This document shows positions 50,625-58,069 of a stretch of 64,000 nt of DNA, piece by piece. The position numbers and the translations under genes are program-made. Position 1 is the first letter of the stretch. The number at the start of each line of letters is the position of its first letter. The DNA is taken from positions 90,555 through 154,554 of the forward strand of contig JBCBNV010000007.1 of the NCBI GenBank assembly GCA_039821605.1, in the 5' to 3' direction. The notes beneath the pieces are model-generated. The model was not told the DNA's origin, ran no database searches, and was given only the letters and a program-made list of their open reading frames with translations. Source of the DNA: CALBPI01 sp039821605. Its GTDB lineage: Bacteria > Pseudomonadota > Gammaproteobacteria > Steroidobacterales > Woeseiaceae.

Positions 50625-51254
50625 TTACTCCGGACCGAGGTAGCGGTAGTGGCCCGTGATCTCGAACAAGAAAAGCATGTCGTCCTTCTTTGGGCCAAGA
50701 CCGATGTTGTGAACGATGAGCGGTCGCTCGCCATCCGCCGACATTTCAGCCGTGACGATCCCAATGTGCGGATTGTTCCCCGGCAGTCTCCAGGTCACGA
50801 TATCGCCCGGCTTGTAGTCCGCCGGGTTGTCGCTGACGGAAAGGGCCTCGCCGTGGCGCTCGAAAAACCGGCGTAGATTCGGGACACGTCTGTGGTCGAT
50901 ATTCGTGTCCGGGCGGGACAAGCCCCAGTCACGCGGATACGCATCGAAGTCGGAACGCATGTCTTCGTGCACCAGGCGTTGAAGATCAATCCCGATGGCC
51001 CTGTAGCTTCGAATCAGCACATCCGTACAGACACCCACATCCGGCGGGACGTCCCCATTCGGATAGGGAATCGCGCGGTAGGAGCCGTCATAGCGCACCG
51101 AGTGCTTGGTGCGGTCCAGCGCCGCAGCGACAAGGTCATTCTCGGTGTGTCCCGCGGCCGCCGACGGTGACAGTAGGAGCAGAACGACGGCGGCCACAAC
51201 AATGGCGACGCGACCGCGCGTGCCTTCAAACAACGCTTGTGACAGCAATACCAC
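50625..51254 (-). CDS. DUF1287 protein (YijF-like)
   Basis: This 209-residue protein (GTG start) has an N-terminal signal/anchor (VAIVVAAVVLLLLSPSAAAG). The DUF1287 signature is YPNGDVPPDVGVCTDVLIRSYRA with a nucleophile-like Cys, RRVPNLRRFFERHG and GDIVTWRLPGNNPHIGIVT. These resemble NlpC/P60-like cysteine hydrolases acting on peptides in the periplasm; activity is inferred. Its GTG shares a base with the MORN stop. Confidence 0.85.
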   Translation of the reverse strand: MVLLSQALFEGTRGRVAIVVAAVVLLLLSPSAAAGHTENDLVAAALDRTKHSVRYDGSYRAIPYPNGDVPPDVGVCTDVLIRSYRAIGIDLQRLVHEDMRSDFDAYPRDWGLSRPDTNIDHRRVPNLRRFFERHGEALSVSDNPADYKPGDIVTWRLPGNNPHIGIVTAEMSADGERPLIVHNIGLGPKKDDMLFLFEITGHYRYLGPE

Positions 51255-51649
51255 TACTTGAACGTCTGCGTCTTCTGGAGCTCGCCGGTCTCATCGTAAG
51301 TCTTCCAGGTGCCCCGCTTCTTGCCGTGTTCGAATCGACCCTCGTCCCAGAGTTGGCCATTGGGATGGTACCGCTTCCAGAGTCCGTGCTTTTGTTCCTC
51401 GTCGTCGAAACCGCCGGTCCCCCGTGGCTCACCGGTCTTGTAGAACCATTTCCACCGACCGACGATCTTTCCGTCCTTATAGCGGCCCGAGGACTGCATC
51501 TGGCCATTATTCAGAAAGTACTTCCACTTCCCAGACTTCTTACCGTTGTCGAATTCACCCTGGCAAGAGACAAGACCATTCTTGAAGTACAGCTTAAACG
51601 GCCCGTTCTTCGGGTTACCGTCTTTGTCGATCCCTGAGATGTCTTTCAT
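51254..51649 (-). CDS. MORN-repeat protein
   Basis: This 131-residue protein has tandem MORN-variant repeats beginning KNGPFKLYFKNGLVSCQGEF, then GKWKYFLNNGQMQSSGRYKD, GRWKWFYKTGEPRGTGGF, GLWKRYHPNGQLWDEGRF and GTWKTYDETGELQKT. Five repeats of about 23-25 residues. GAGGGGG precedes the ATG at 51649. Probably a protein- or membrane-binding beta structure. Coupled to DUF1287 downstream. Confidence 0.85.
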   Translation of the reverse strand: MKDISGIDKDGNPKNGPFKLYFKNGLVSCQGEFDNGKKSGKWKYFLNNGQMQSSGRYKDGKIVGRWKWFYKTGEPRGTGGFDDEEQKHGLWKRYHPNGQLWDEGRFEHGKKRGTWKTYDETGELQKTQTFK

Positions 51650-51699
51650 AGGATTCCCCCTCGATCCGATCGCATTTGGCGGCGCAAGTTGTAATAGTC

Positions 51700-51827
51700 C
51701 CTGCACCGGGCACCACAGACGCCCTGTTCGTGATCGCGAATTCTCGCCCCAGAGTGCAACGGAACGCGATATCCGTCAGCAGCGCCGCTTCGGATTCGTC
51801 TGCGGGGCGGACAGAGATCACTGGCAA
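51700..51827 (-). pseudogene. GNAT-like N-terminal remnant
   Basis: The minus strand reads MPVISVRPADESEAALLTDI from ATG 51827, the typical opening of an acetyltransferase, but the frame loses similarity within about 35 codons and runs into the MORN gene. Probably a decayed 5' end between LysR and MORN. Confidence 0.35.
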
Positions 51828-51830
51828 TGC

Positions 51831-52742
51831 TCATGACTTCTGCGTGCCCCTGAAGCGCTCGACCAGGAAATCGACGGCGGCTTTGATCTTCGGTACGAGG
51901 TAGCGCTGCTTCTGATAGATCAGATGGATCGCCAGCTCGGGATTCTGGCTGACGCGCAGGGGTGTGTCGAACGCCAACTCCACCAATTCGCCGCGGTCGA
52001 CGTACGCAGCCAGCGCCCAGCGCGGCGCCATCAAGATGCCGTGCCCGGAGACCGCTTGCTTCGCCAACCACGTACCGTTGTTTGAGATCGCTACAGCGGG
52101 CGCAGAGACATCGTGCCACTCGCCTTCGATCTCGCAGAGCCACGGTGTCGGCCCTCTAGGCGTTCGAAAAAAGATGCCTTGATGGTCCCGCAGCTCGAAG
52201 ACGCTTTGTGGCGTTCCCATTTCGCTCAGATACGCCGGTGCGGCCACAGGAATGAACTCGTTGCCCATCAATCGGATGGCCTGCACGCGTTCGTTGGGCG
52301 CATAGCCGCCGCGAATCGCCAGGTCCACATCGTCGCGAGACAGCGTGATGAGTTCATCGCTTAGACGAACGTCAAGGACAACCTCCGGATACTGGGCCTT
52401 GAACGCCTCCAGCGCTGGCAGCAGCAGACGCTCACCAAAGCCCACAAGCGAGCTGATTCGCAACTGGCCCATCGGCTTGGCCTGGTAACTGCGTACGGTC
52501 TCGTCGCTTTGCGCCAGCAGGCGCAAGACGTCCTGTATTTGCTGGAAGTAGATTTGACCGATTTCTGTGACTTGCACAGACCGGGTGCTGCGCTTCAGAA
52601 GGTCCGCACCCAGGTGTTTCTCCAGGTCAGCGACGCGCCTGGAGAGAGAAGACGGCGGTACTGAGAACTCGGCTGCGGCTTGCGTGAAGCTGCCAAGCTG
52701 CACCACTTTGCTGAAGTACCGGAGCGCTCTAAGCTGATCCAT
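51831..52742 (-). CDS. LysR-family transcriptional regulator
   Basis: This 303-residue regulator has winged helix-turn-helix in residues 1-60 (LRALRYFSKVVQLGSFTQAA, PPSSLSRRVADLEKHLGADLL) and effector domain from about 90 (LRISSLVGFGERLLLPALE, DVDLAIRGGYAPNERVQ). It is divergent from an NADP-dependent oxidoreductase gene and 29 bases from a perfect palindrome at 52772-52794, its likely autoregulatory site. Confidence 0.92.
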   Translation of the reverse strand: MDQLRALRYFSKVVQLGSFTQAAAEFSVPPSSLSRRVADLEKHLGADLLKRSTRSVQVTEIGQIYFQQIQDVLRLLAQSDETVRSYQAKPMGQLRISSLVGFGERLLLPALEAFKAQYPEVVLDVRLSDELITLSRDDVDLAIRGGYAPNERVQAIRLMGNEFIPVAAPAYLSEMGTPQSVFELRDHQGIFFRTPRGPTPWLCEIEGEWHDVSAPAVAISNNGTWLAKQAVSGHGILMAPRWALAAYVDRGELVELAFDTPLRVSQNPELAIHLIYQKQRYLVPKIKAAVDFLVERFRGTQKS

Positions 52743-52771
52743 GACGCCTGCGACCCATGAGGATTCGACCG

Positions 52772-52794
52772 ATTATTGTCGCGACGACAATAAT
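52772..52794. promoter_or_regulatory. palindromic operator between LysR and oxidoreductase
   Basis: ATTATTGTCG-CGA-CGACAATAAT is a perfect 10-bp inverted repeat with a three-base spacer and includes the T-N11-A geometry of LysR sites. It lies 29 bases before the lysR ATG and 83 bases before the oxidoreductase ATG. An AT-rich TAATAAT at about 52837, a possible -10 for the oxidoreductase, follows. Confidence 0.75.
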
Positions 52795-52877
52795 ATTACG
52801 CGCTGCGCCCTATTTATAGCGCCATTTTTAGCAGTAATAATGCCACCCAATCACACACACCGGCCTGGAAGCACCAC

Positions 52878-53876
52878 ATGAGCACTTACACCAGCATCAA
52901 TCTCGTCGCCCGCCCGAAGCCGGGCCCCATCACACCGGACCTGTTTGAAGTGGTGGAGAAAGAGATCCCGAAGGCCGGCCCGGGCCAAATTCTCGTGAAG
53001 CAGACGCACATGTCGCTGGACCCGGCGATGATTGGCTGGATGAGTCCCGACCCCGAGAGCTACATCCCGCCCGTGGCACTGGGTGATGTGATGCGTGCGT
53101 CCGGGCTCGGCAACGTGGTTGAAAGCAACCACCCCGATTTTGCCGTTGGCGACATGGTTCGCGGGATGACGGGCTGGGCCGAGTACATCCTCACCGATGG
53201 CCAAGGCCTGAACGTCGTGCCGGCCGGGCTGGACGCCGAGACCGTGTTGGCCGTGTTCGCACTGCCGGGGCTCACCGCTACGCAGGGCTTGTACGGCTTC
53301 GGCGACCCGAAAGCGGGTGAGACTCTCGTGGTGAGTGGCGCGGCCGGGTCCGTCGGCTCGATCGTTGGGCAGTTGGCCAAAGCCGATGGCCTGAACGTGA
53401 TCGGTGTCGCCGGTGATGACGAGAAGTGCGACTGGATTCGCGACGAGCTCGGATTCGACGGTGCGATCAACTACAAGACTGATGACATCCCCGCGAAGCT
53501 CGACGAGCTGGCACCCAGTGGCGTCGACGTCTACTTCGAGAATACGGGCGGACCGATCCAACAGCATGTGTTCGACCGCATGAATGCCCATGGCCGCATT
53601 ATCGTCTGCGGCATGATCGCGGACTACACGAGTACCGAGCCGTCACCGGGGCCCAACTGGATTCCGCTGATCAAGAAACGGATCAACGTACGCGGCTTTG
53701 CGATGCCGGATCACTACGGCGACGTTCCCCGGCTACTCGAAAAACTCACGCCCTACGTCATGGGTGGAAAGATCAAGTTCCGCACCCACATCCTCGAAGG
53801 CCTCGAGTCGGCCATTGACGGCCTGAATCTGTTCTTCACAGGCGGCAACCGCGGGAAGCTGATCGTCAAGCTTTAG
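52878..53876 (+). CDS. NADP-dependent medium-chain oxidoreductase (leukotriene-B4-dehydrogenase-like)
   Basis: This 332-residue zinc-free MDR enzyme has QILVKQTHMSLDPAMIGWM, LPGLTATQGLYGFGDPKAGE, and the coenzyme loop VSGAAGSVGSIVGQLAK. VYFENTGGPIQQHVFDRMNAHGRIIVCG and C-terminal EGLESAIDGLNLFFTGGNRGK follow. The group includes CurA-type curcumin and enone reductases, reducing alkenals and alkenones with NADPH. Likely controlled by the divergent LysR. Confidence 0.9.
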   Translation: MSTYTSINLVARPKPGPITPDLFEVVEKEIPKAGPGQILVKQTHMSLDPAMIGWMSPDPESYIPPVALGDVMRASGLGNVVESNHPDFAVGDMVRGMTGWAEYILTDGQGLNVVPAGLDAETVLAVFALPGLTATQGLYGFGDPKAGETLVVSGAAGSVGSIVGQLAKADGLNVIGVAGDDEKCDWIRDELGFDGAINYKTDDIPAKLDELAPSGVDVYFENTGGPIQQHVFDRMNAHGRIIVCGMIADYTSTEPSPGPNWIPLIKKRINVRGFAMPDHYGDVPRLLEKLTPYVMGGKIKFRTHILEGLESAIDGLNLFFTGGNRGKLIVKL

Positions 53877-54021
53877 GCGAGTCGGCAATTGCCAAGAGGA
53901 CGGCAATGAGAGCGTCGTGTCGGGTGCCGCTCATACTCTCTGTGTACTCCCTGGAGAGGCCGCTTTCGGCCATTGGCGGGCGCTCATTGAAGTGCCATTA
54001 GACCCGCCGAGTATCAACGAA
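53877..54021. other. left boundary of the cassette region
   Basis: This gap of 145 bases holds no ORF and no attC that I recognise; AGGCCGCTTTCGGCC is a small palindrome. The array therefore fades out rather than ending at a clean junction. Confidence 0.4.
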
Positions 54022-54360
54022 CTAATGAAGACCCGTACTCACATAGGCGAGTATCGATACCAGTAGATAGACAATTACAAGGAGAATACCGAACGCCCAG
54101 AGCACGCGTCGCAGCACAACGCGGGATACCGAGGGCGTTAGGAAGGCCAACGCAATGATCGCTGCCTGCAGCCCGAGTAAACCACCTGATAGCCATTGAT
54201 CCGCTAGCTTTCCAACGCCTCGGGAAAAGTCATAGGTGTATGGGGCGACTAGCAACTGTAACGTCTGTAAGCCAGAACCGCCGACCAGGCCAATCAGGAA
54301 CAGGGGTACACCGAATGCCAAGAAGCTTGTCGCGATGGGGTTTTGGAGAATTCTCTTCAT
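54022..54360 (-). CDS. cassette-end membrane protein, unknown function
   Basis: This 112-residue protein, MKRILQNPIATSFLAFGVPL, has three helices. Its ATG lies at the last bases of a degenerate attC (54359-54460), so it is the most distal cassette gene I can support. No attC follows its stop. Function unknown. Confidence 0.6.
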   Translation of the reverse strand: MKRILQNPIATSFLAFGVPLFLIGLVGGSGLQTLQLLVAPYTYDFSRGVGKLADQWLSGGLLGLQAAIIALAFLTPSVSRVVLRRVLWAFGILLVIVYLLVSILAYVSTGLH

Positions 54361-54460
54361 AACGGCGGTGCTCAGCGTCGTGGACGCAGCGGACGTGGTC
54401 CTTGCGTATGCAAGAGTCAAGACGGATGCGCCAAATCTGCTGCGGTGGCGTGTCAGGTGG
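54359..54460 (-). repeat. degenerate attC site
   Basis: It matches the array's attC along its length (CTCAGCGTCGTGGACGCAGC, CCTTGCGTATGCAAG) but the end is GTCAGGTG instead of GTTAGGC. It lies past the stop of the gene at 54453. Probably inactive. Confidence 0.65.
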
Positions 54461-54818
54461 CTGGATCATTACTCTCTTGTTGCTGTCCCCCTGAGAATCT
54501 CCAGTCGATTGCTCGGCGCGTCCGGTGACAAGAAATCCGGAATAGTCCGCTCGGTGAGGAGAAGAGTCTAGCTTCATCGTAGGCGCGGAAGCTGTAGAAG
54601 TAGTCGCTACCGTCGGATAGGTCGTCAGCGCCTTCCCGGACATAGAGCCATACTCGATACTCGAGCACCTCGTCCCAGACAAACCCACCTCCCGCAAAAG
54701 CTCGCGCGGGATATGGCGCACTTCCATCACTTCCTTCAGCGACTCCTTGCCTCGCCGTGCGGCAGCTTTCGGCCAGAGGCGGCCCTTTATCCGCGCGGAC
54801 ATGCACCAAAGTGCTCAT
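54453..54818 (-). CDS. cassette protein with WDEVLEYRVW motif
   Basis: This 121-residue soluble protein, MSTLVHVRADKGPPLAESCR, contains the distinctive GGGFVWDEVLEYRVWLYV and SDGSDYFYSFRAYDEARLF. This appears to be a recurrent family in cassette arrays, but no function is known. The ATG overlaps the DUF4386 stop by four bases, so the two form one unit. A fragment of it recurs at 60770-60807. Confidence 0.65.
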   Translation of the reverse strand: MSTLVHVRADKGPPLAESCRTARQGVAEGSDGSAPYPARAFAGGGFVWDEVLEYRVWLYVREGADDLSDGSDYFYSFRAYDEARLFSSPSGLFRISCHRTRRAIDWRFSGGQQQESNDPAT

Positions 54819-55519
54819 GTAGCGCGTACACCTTTGGCGACCAGATAAATGCTCGTTGAGAACAGTGCGATCAGATTCGACAGCATAAACGCTATGGTGA
54901 TCGCGCCGTGGCCCATTGCGGGGATGAAGTCGCGCAGCACAATAGTGCTGGCAACAAAGAGCGAGGCAAACAGACCCCAAGCGGCAATCAGTTTCGGAAT
55001 CTGGCCAGATTTCAGAAACAACCAAAAGAAGCCGGCAAACGCAGCGGAAGAAAGCACGAGCGATAGATGGAAAGACGTGTAGTTGGATGTGGCCTGCAAG
55101 CCATTTAGTAGCACTCGATCGGCGCTATCGGCGAGGGCGGTATAAGCTGGTCGACCAGCAATCTCTGCGGAGTTCATTAAGAACACCGCGCCCAGCGCAC
55201 TCAGCAACCCAGCCATGACCCGGGCAACCAGACACCAAGCGGCCAGCAGCGGACCGGCCGACTTGAGCAACAGGAATAGGCCCAGGCTGACCAGCAAATC
55301 CAGCGCGAAGATGAGCAGCCCCACATACGCCAAGGCGCGCAGCCGGGTCTCAGCGTCCAGCATGGCCACTGCCACCGCTTCCACATCGGCTGACAGATTG
55401 ATATCGATGTCTTTGCCCAATAGGACGGCGGCCAAAATACCAACCAGCATCATCGCCAGCCAGGCCAGACCGACGCGACGGGCAAGCGCGACGGCGTCAA
55501 TCGTGTCGAGGCTATGCAT
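54815..55519 (-). CDS. DUF4386 membrane protein
   Basis: This protein of about 234 residues has six or seven helices: ALARRVGLAWLAMMLVGILA, LAYVGLLIFALDLLVSLGLF and IPKLIAAWGLFASLFVASTI, with NYTSFHLSLVLSS between. DUF4386 function is unknown. ATG 55519 is preferred to 55540 because AAAGGGA lies eight bases upstream. Confidence 0.75.
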   Translation of the reverse strand: MHSLDTIDAVALARRVGLAWLAMMLVGILAAVLLGKDIDINLSADVEAVAVAMLDAETRLRALAYVGLLIFALDLLVSLGLFLLLKSAGPLLAAWCLVARVMAGLLSALGAVFLMNSAEIAGRPAYTALADSADRVLLNGLQATSNYTSFHLSLVLSSAAFAGFFWLFLKSGQIPKLIAAWGLFASLFVASTIVLRDFIPAMGHGAITIAFMLSNLIALFSTSIYLVAKGVRAT

Positions 55520-55599
55520 GTTCGAATCCCTTTGCCGCATATGTTTTTGCTGGTGAAGTAGTCCGCGGTCAGGCGAACTACAATTCGTCAGATCTTGAG

Positions 55600-55665
55600 A
55601 ACCCGGTATGGGTCAATAGTGGCCACTGGGCTCGTGACAGACACTTCGTGTCAGTTGCGATGATT
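55600..55665 (-). repeat. partial attC-like segment
   Basis: CTCGTGACAGACACTTCGTG plus GCGATGATTGGTTGTGCC resembles the right half of the array's attC, but the left half is replaced by GGTCAATAGTGGCCACTGGG. A related left segment occurs at about 61347-61372. Probably a recombined or decayed site. Confidence 0.45.
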
Positions 55666-56122
55666 GGTTGTGCCTTGTTGCTAGGGGCATGAGCTGTTTC
55701 TGTGCGATGCCATAGCGGATCAATGCTTCTGTCGAGGGGCAACACCTTGGGTCTTCGTCCGCGTAGGTCTTTCCCGATAAAACGATGGTGCGATCATCGA
55801 TAACAATGGAATCAAGATGCTGCGATCCACCACCAACCAGAACAGGTCCGATCGGGTCGCCATACCCGAACACAATAAGATAAGACCAGTGATTTCGGTC
55901 TTGGGACGGTCCGATCTGAAAGGTGAACAGCACCGCCGTTACCGCAACGTCGCCACGGACAATACCTTGCGCCATATCAACGATAGCAGGCGGCCCGAAC
56001 CCGTCCGGTTGATGTGCTGCGAGTTGCTCGAGAATCGCGACCTCGTCGAATTTTGGCGGCGCAGCGTGCGCCGAGATCGCGGCGATGGCCGCAAGCGAGA
56101 CGAGCCACAACTTACGAGGCAT
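55613..56122 (-). CDS. secreted cassette protein, unknown function
   Basis: This 169-residue protein, MPRKLWLVSLAAIAAISAHA, has a signal peptide, then PPKFDEVAILEQLAAHQPDG and beta-rich strands (SYLIVFGYGDPIGPVLVGGG). A CC pair (PRCCPS) lies near the C-terminus. ATG directly abuts the upstream attC. Confidence 0.65.
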   Translation of the reverse strand: MPRKLWLVSLAAIAAISAHAAPPKFDEVAILEQLAAHQPDGFGPPAIVDMAQGIVRGDVAVTAVLFTFQIGPSQDRNHWSYLIVFGYGDPIGPVLVGGGSQHLDSIVIDDRTIVLSGKTYADEDPRCCPSTEALIRYGIAQKQLMPLATRHNQSSQLTRSVCHEPSGHY

Positions 56123-56220
56123 AACACCGGGGCTCAATAGGGCGGAAGCGGCGGGCATAGCACTTGCGCATGCAAGAGCCTTGTCGAATGCACCGCGTCT
56201 GCTGCAGTGGGCTGTTATGT
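56121..56220 (-). repeat. attC site
   Basis: Begins ATAACACCGGGGCTCAATAG and ends CTGCAGTGGGCTGTTATGT on the plus strand. Conserved 100-bp length; internal CGCATGCAAG centre kept. Confidence 0.8.
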
Positions 56221-56670
56221 GCCATTGTCGATCGGCCCCAGTATGTCCTCCCTCAAGTAGGCCCAGTTGGGGTCGGAAAACGTATCGATCTCCAGTGGAT
56301 ACCCTGTTTCTTCTTGCGGCAACTGATTGATTCGGATTCCGCACATTTGCACATCTACCGTGTAGAGCAACCATTGCCTTGCGCCGTCCATGGTTAGCAC
56401 AGCCGCTAGGACTGCGGTCCGATCCAATTCGAGGGCGTCGCAGAGATCATCTTCAAAGCGGGTCATGCGTTTGATATCGTCTTGAGAAGGCAGTGCGCCT
56501 GTCCCTTCATCGGCATAGATCCAAAGCACCCGAAGCACTTCACTAAAGTCACTCACCTCGTTCGGGGATGGTACGGGCCGCCGGAACCGAAGGGTTGCTG
56601 GCGAATCGGCGTCGTCTCTCGTTGCAACCGACCACCCGGCGTTGACAAATTTCTCGATTGAGGCGCTCAT
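56215..56670 (-). CDS. DUF695-like cassette protein
   Basis: This 151-residue soluble protein, MSASIEKFVNAGWSVATRDD, contains RMTRFEDDLCDALELDRTAV and GARQWLLYTVDVQMCG, suggestive of DUF695 (protein of unknown function often near immunity genes). Its stop lies in the attC at 56121-56220. Assignment tentative. Confidence 0.6.
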   Translation of the reverse strand: MSASIEKFVNAGWSVATRDDADSPATLRFRRPVPSPNEVSDFSEVLRVLWIYADEGTGALPSQDDIKRMTRFEDDLCDALELDRTAVLAAVLTMDGARQWLLYTVDVQMCGIRINQLPQEETGYPLEIDTFSDPNWAYLREDILGPIDNGT

Positions 56671-56683
56671 CAGGTCAGCACAC

Positions 56684-56758
56684 AACGCCCCGCATCAGCG
56701 GCCAAGTTCAAGCGAAGCGTGGCAACTTGGTCCGGCTGTATGCGATCGCTACGTGCCG
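56684..56758 (-). repeat. divergent attC-like hairpin
   Basis: ACAACGCC is followed by GGCCAAGTT ... AACTTGGTCC arms and CGCAT ... ATGCG outer arms. It does not share the common internal sequence of the other sites, so it may be an attC of foreign origin or an unrelated hairpin. Confidence 0.35.
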
Positions 56759-56761
56759 CAT

Positions 56762-57175
56762 TTATTCTGTGCACGCAATTGCCCTTTTTGTGTCGTAGAG
56801 CTCGAAGAAATCAACTATTTTCGATTCCCTCATTGTGATGATGTCTACTTTCGGTGTTTCCACTTCCTTTCCTGTCTTTAGATATTTCCAATGACAATTT
56901 CCTATTGCGACAACACGATCACCCTCGGCAATGAATTCGTGCACCGTGTAGTGAACCATCTCCCATTCGCCGGCCAGTTCTTCGAAATAACGAAGAACAT
57001 CATTTTTGCAGTTGCATGCCCGAGTGAACTCCATTCCCTCATGGCCATCAGCTAAAGACTTAAACCGAACATCATCTGACAACAGGTTCATCCAGTTGTC
57101 GAAGGCTTGTTCTTTGTTTTTGTTCCAATAGTCGTATGCTTCTTTCAGAATGGCGACGTTGTCTCTTCCAGTCAT
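56762..57175 (-). CDS. SnoaL/NTF2-like cassette protein
   Basis: This 137-residue protein, NVAILKEAYDYWNKNKEQAF, with EGDRVVAIGNCHWKYLKTGK and DIITMRESKIVDFFELYD, fits the SnoaL-like NTF2 fold. AGGAG precedes the ATG. AT-richer than the backbone. Function unknown. Confidence 0.75.
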   Translation of the reverse strand: MTGRDNVAILKEAYDYWNKNKEQAFDNWMNLLSDDVRFKSLADGHEGMEFTRACNCKNDVLRYFEELAGEWEMVHYTVHEFIAEGDRVVAIGNCHWKYLKTGKEVETPKVDIITMRESKIVDFFELYDTKRAIACTE

Positions 57176-57211
57176 TTGAATCTCCTATCCTTTGAGTATG
57201 CTGAAAGGCGA

Positions 57212-57311
57212 ATAACGCCGCGGCTCAGCAGTACGAACGTGACTGGCGCGAGCCTTGCAATAGCAATGGTCGTGACAGGCAACTCGGGTCTGCTCCTGTG
57301 ACTGGTTAGGG
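57212..57311 (-). repeat. attC site
   Basis: ATAACGCCGCGGCTCAGCAG ... GTGACTGGTTAGGG. Full-length, with conserved hairpin centre variant CAATAGCAATGG. Confidence 0.82.
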
Positions 57312-57887
57312 TGCGTCCTTCCCCCCGCCATCACAATGCTCCCTAACCTGACGGTCATATTCGTCTTCCGACATATCCGAAAACAGTGATCTCATATGCT
57401 CGCGCTTGAGCAATTCACAATCACTTTTTCTCTCCGCCAGGTGAATATAGCGCTCGTTCAGAGTCTCCACCCTCTCTTCACTCAACAACCGGTCGGTGTC
57501 GAATCGCAACCTGAGTAAGTCGAGCAAAGGCGCGGGGTCAGAATCAGCCGTCTCGAGAAGGCCTTCGATTCTTTGTGGATTGACGCCGGAACCGTCAGCC
57601 AGAAATTCCAAGAACGAAGGCGCAAGGACCATCAGATCATCCGAATCCATCGGGGATACATAAACGACCGGCGACTGATCGCCGACTCTCCCATCAATCG
57701 CCAGGATCGCAATATGGACACCATCGACATAGCCCATCTCAAGGACATCCTTATCCTCGGCGACGTCTTCTGTTGCAAAGAGGAACCTGGCAAATGCACT
57801 TTCCGGATCGATCTCGAATTGTGTCGTCTGGGCGCTCAATGGCGTGGCCACGCAGATCAAGAATAGTGGCGGCAAGACCCGCAGCAT
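57306..57887 (-). CDS. secreted cassette protein, unknown function
   Basis: This 193-residue protein begins MLRVLPPLFLICVATPLSAQ (signal peptide). The mature protein is acidic with helical C-terminal half (SDCELLKREHMRSLFSDMSE) and conserved-looking Cys near the end (REHCDGGGK). Start ATG 57887 over TTG 57905. The stop lies in the attC. Confidence 0.65.
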   Translation of the reverse strand: MLRVLPPLFLICVATPLSAQTTQFEIDPESAFARFLFATEDVAEDKDVLEMGYVDGVHIAILAIDGRVGDQSPVVYVSPMDSDDLMVLAPSFLEFLADGSGVNPQRIEGLLETADSDPAPLLDLLRLRFDTDRLLSEERVETLNERYIHLAERKSDCELLKREHMRSLFSDMSEDEYDRQVREHCDGGGKDAP

Positions 57888-57911
57888 ATGTCCGAAGAAC
57901 GGCAAAGCAAC

Positions 57912-58011
57912 CTAACGCCGATGCTCAGCTGGGTCGATGCAGCCGGCGTGGCCCTTGCGCATGCAAGGGACATGACGGACGCCCGGCGTCTGCTTCAGTG
58001 ACTCGTTATGC
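57912..58011 (-). repeat. attC site
   Basis: CTAACGCCGATGCTCAGCTG ... CAGTGACTCGTTATGC. Hairpin centre CCTTGCGCATGCAAGG perfectly palindromic. Confidence 0.85.
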
Positions 58012-58069
58012 TGCGTCATACTAGGCATCGGCGACCTCCGCAATTGCCACCAGAGTGTATCCGCTGGCC

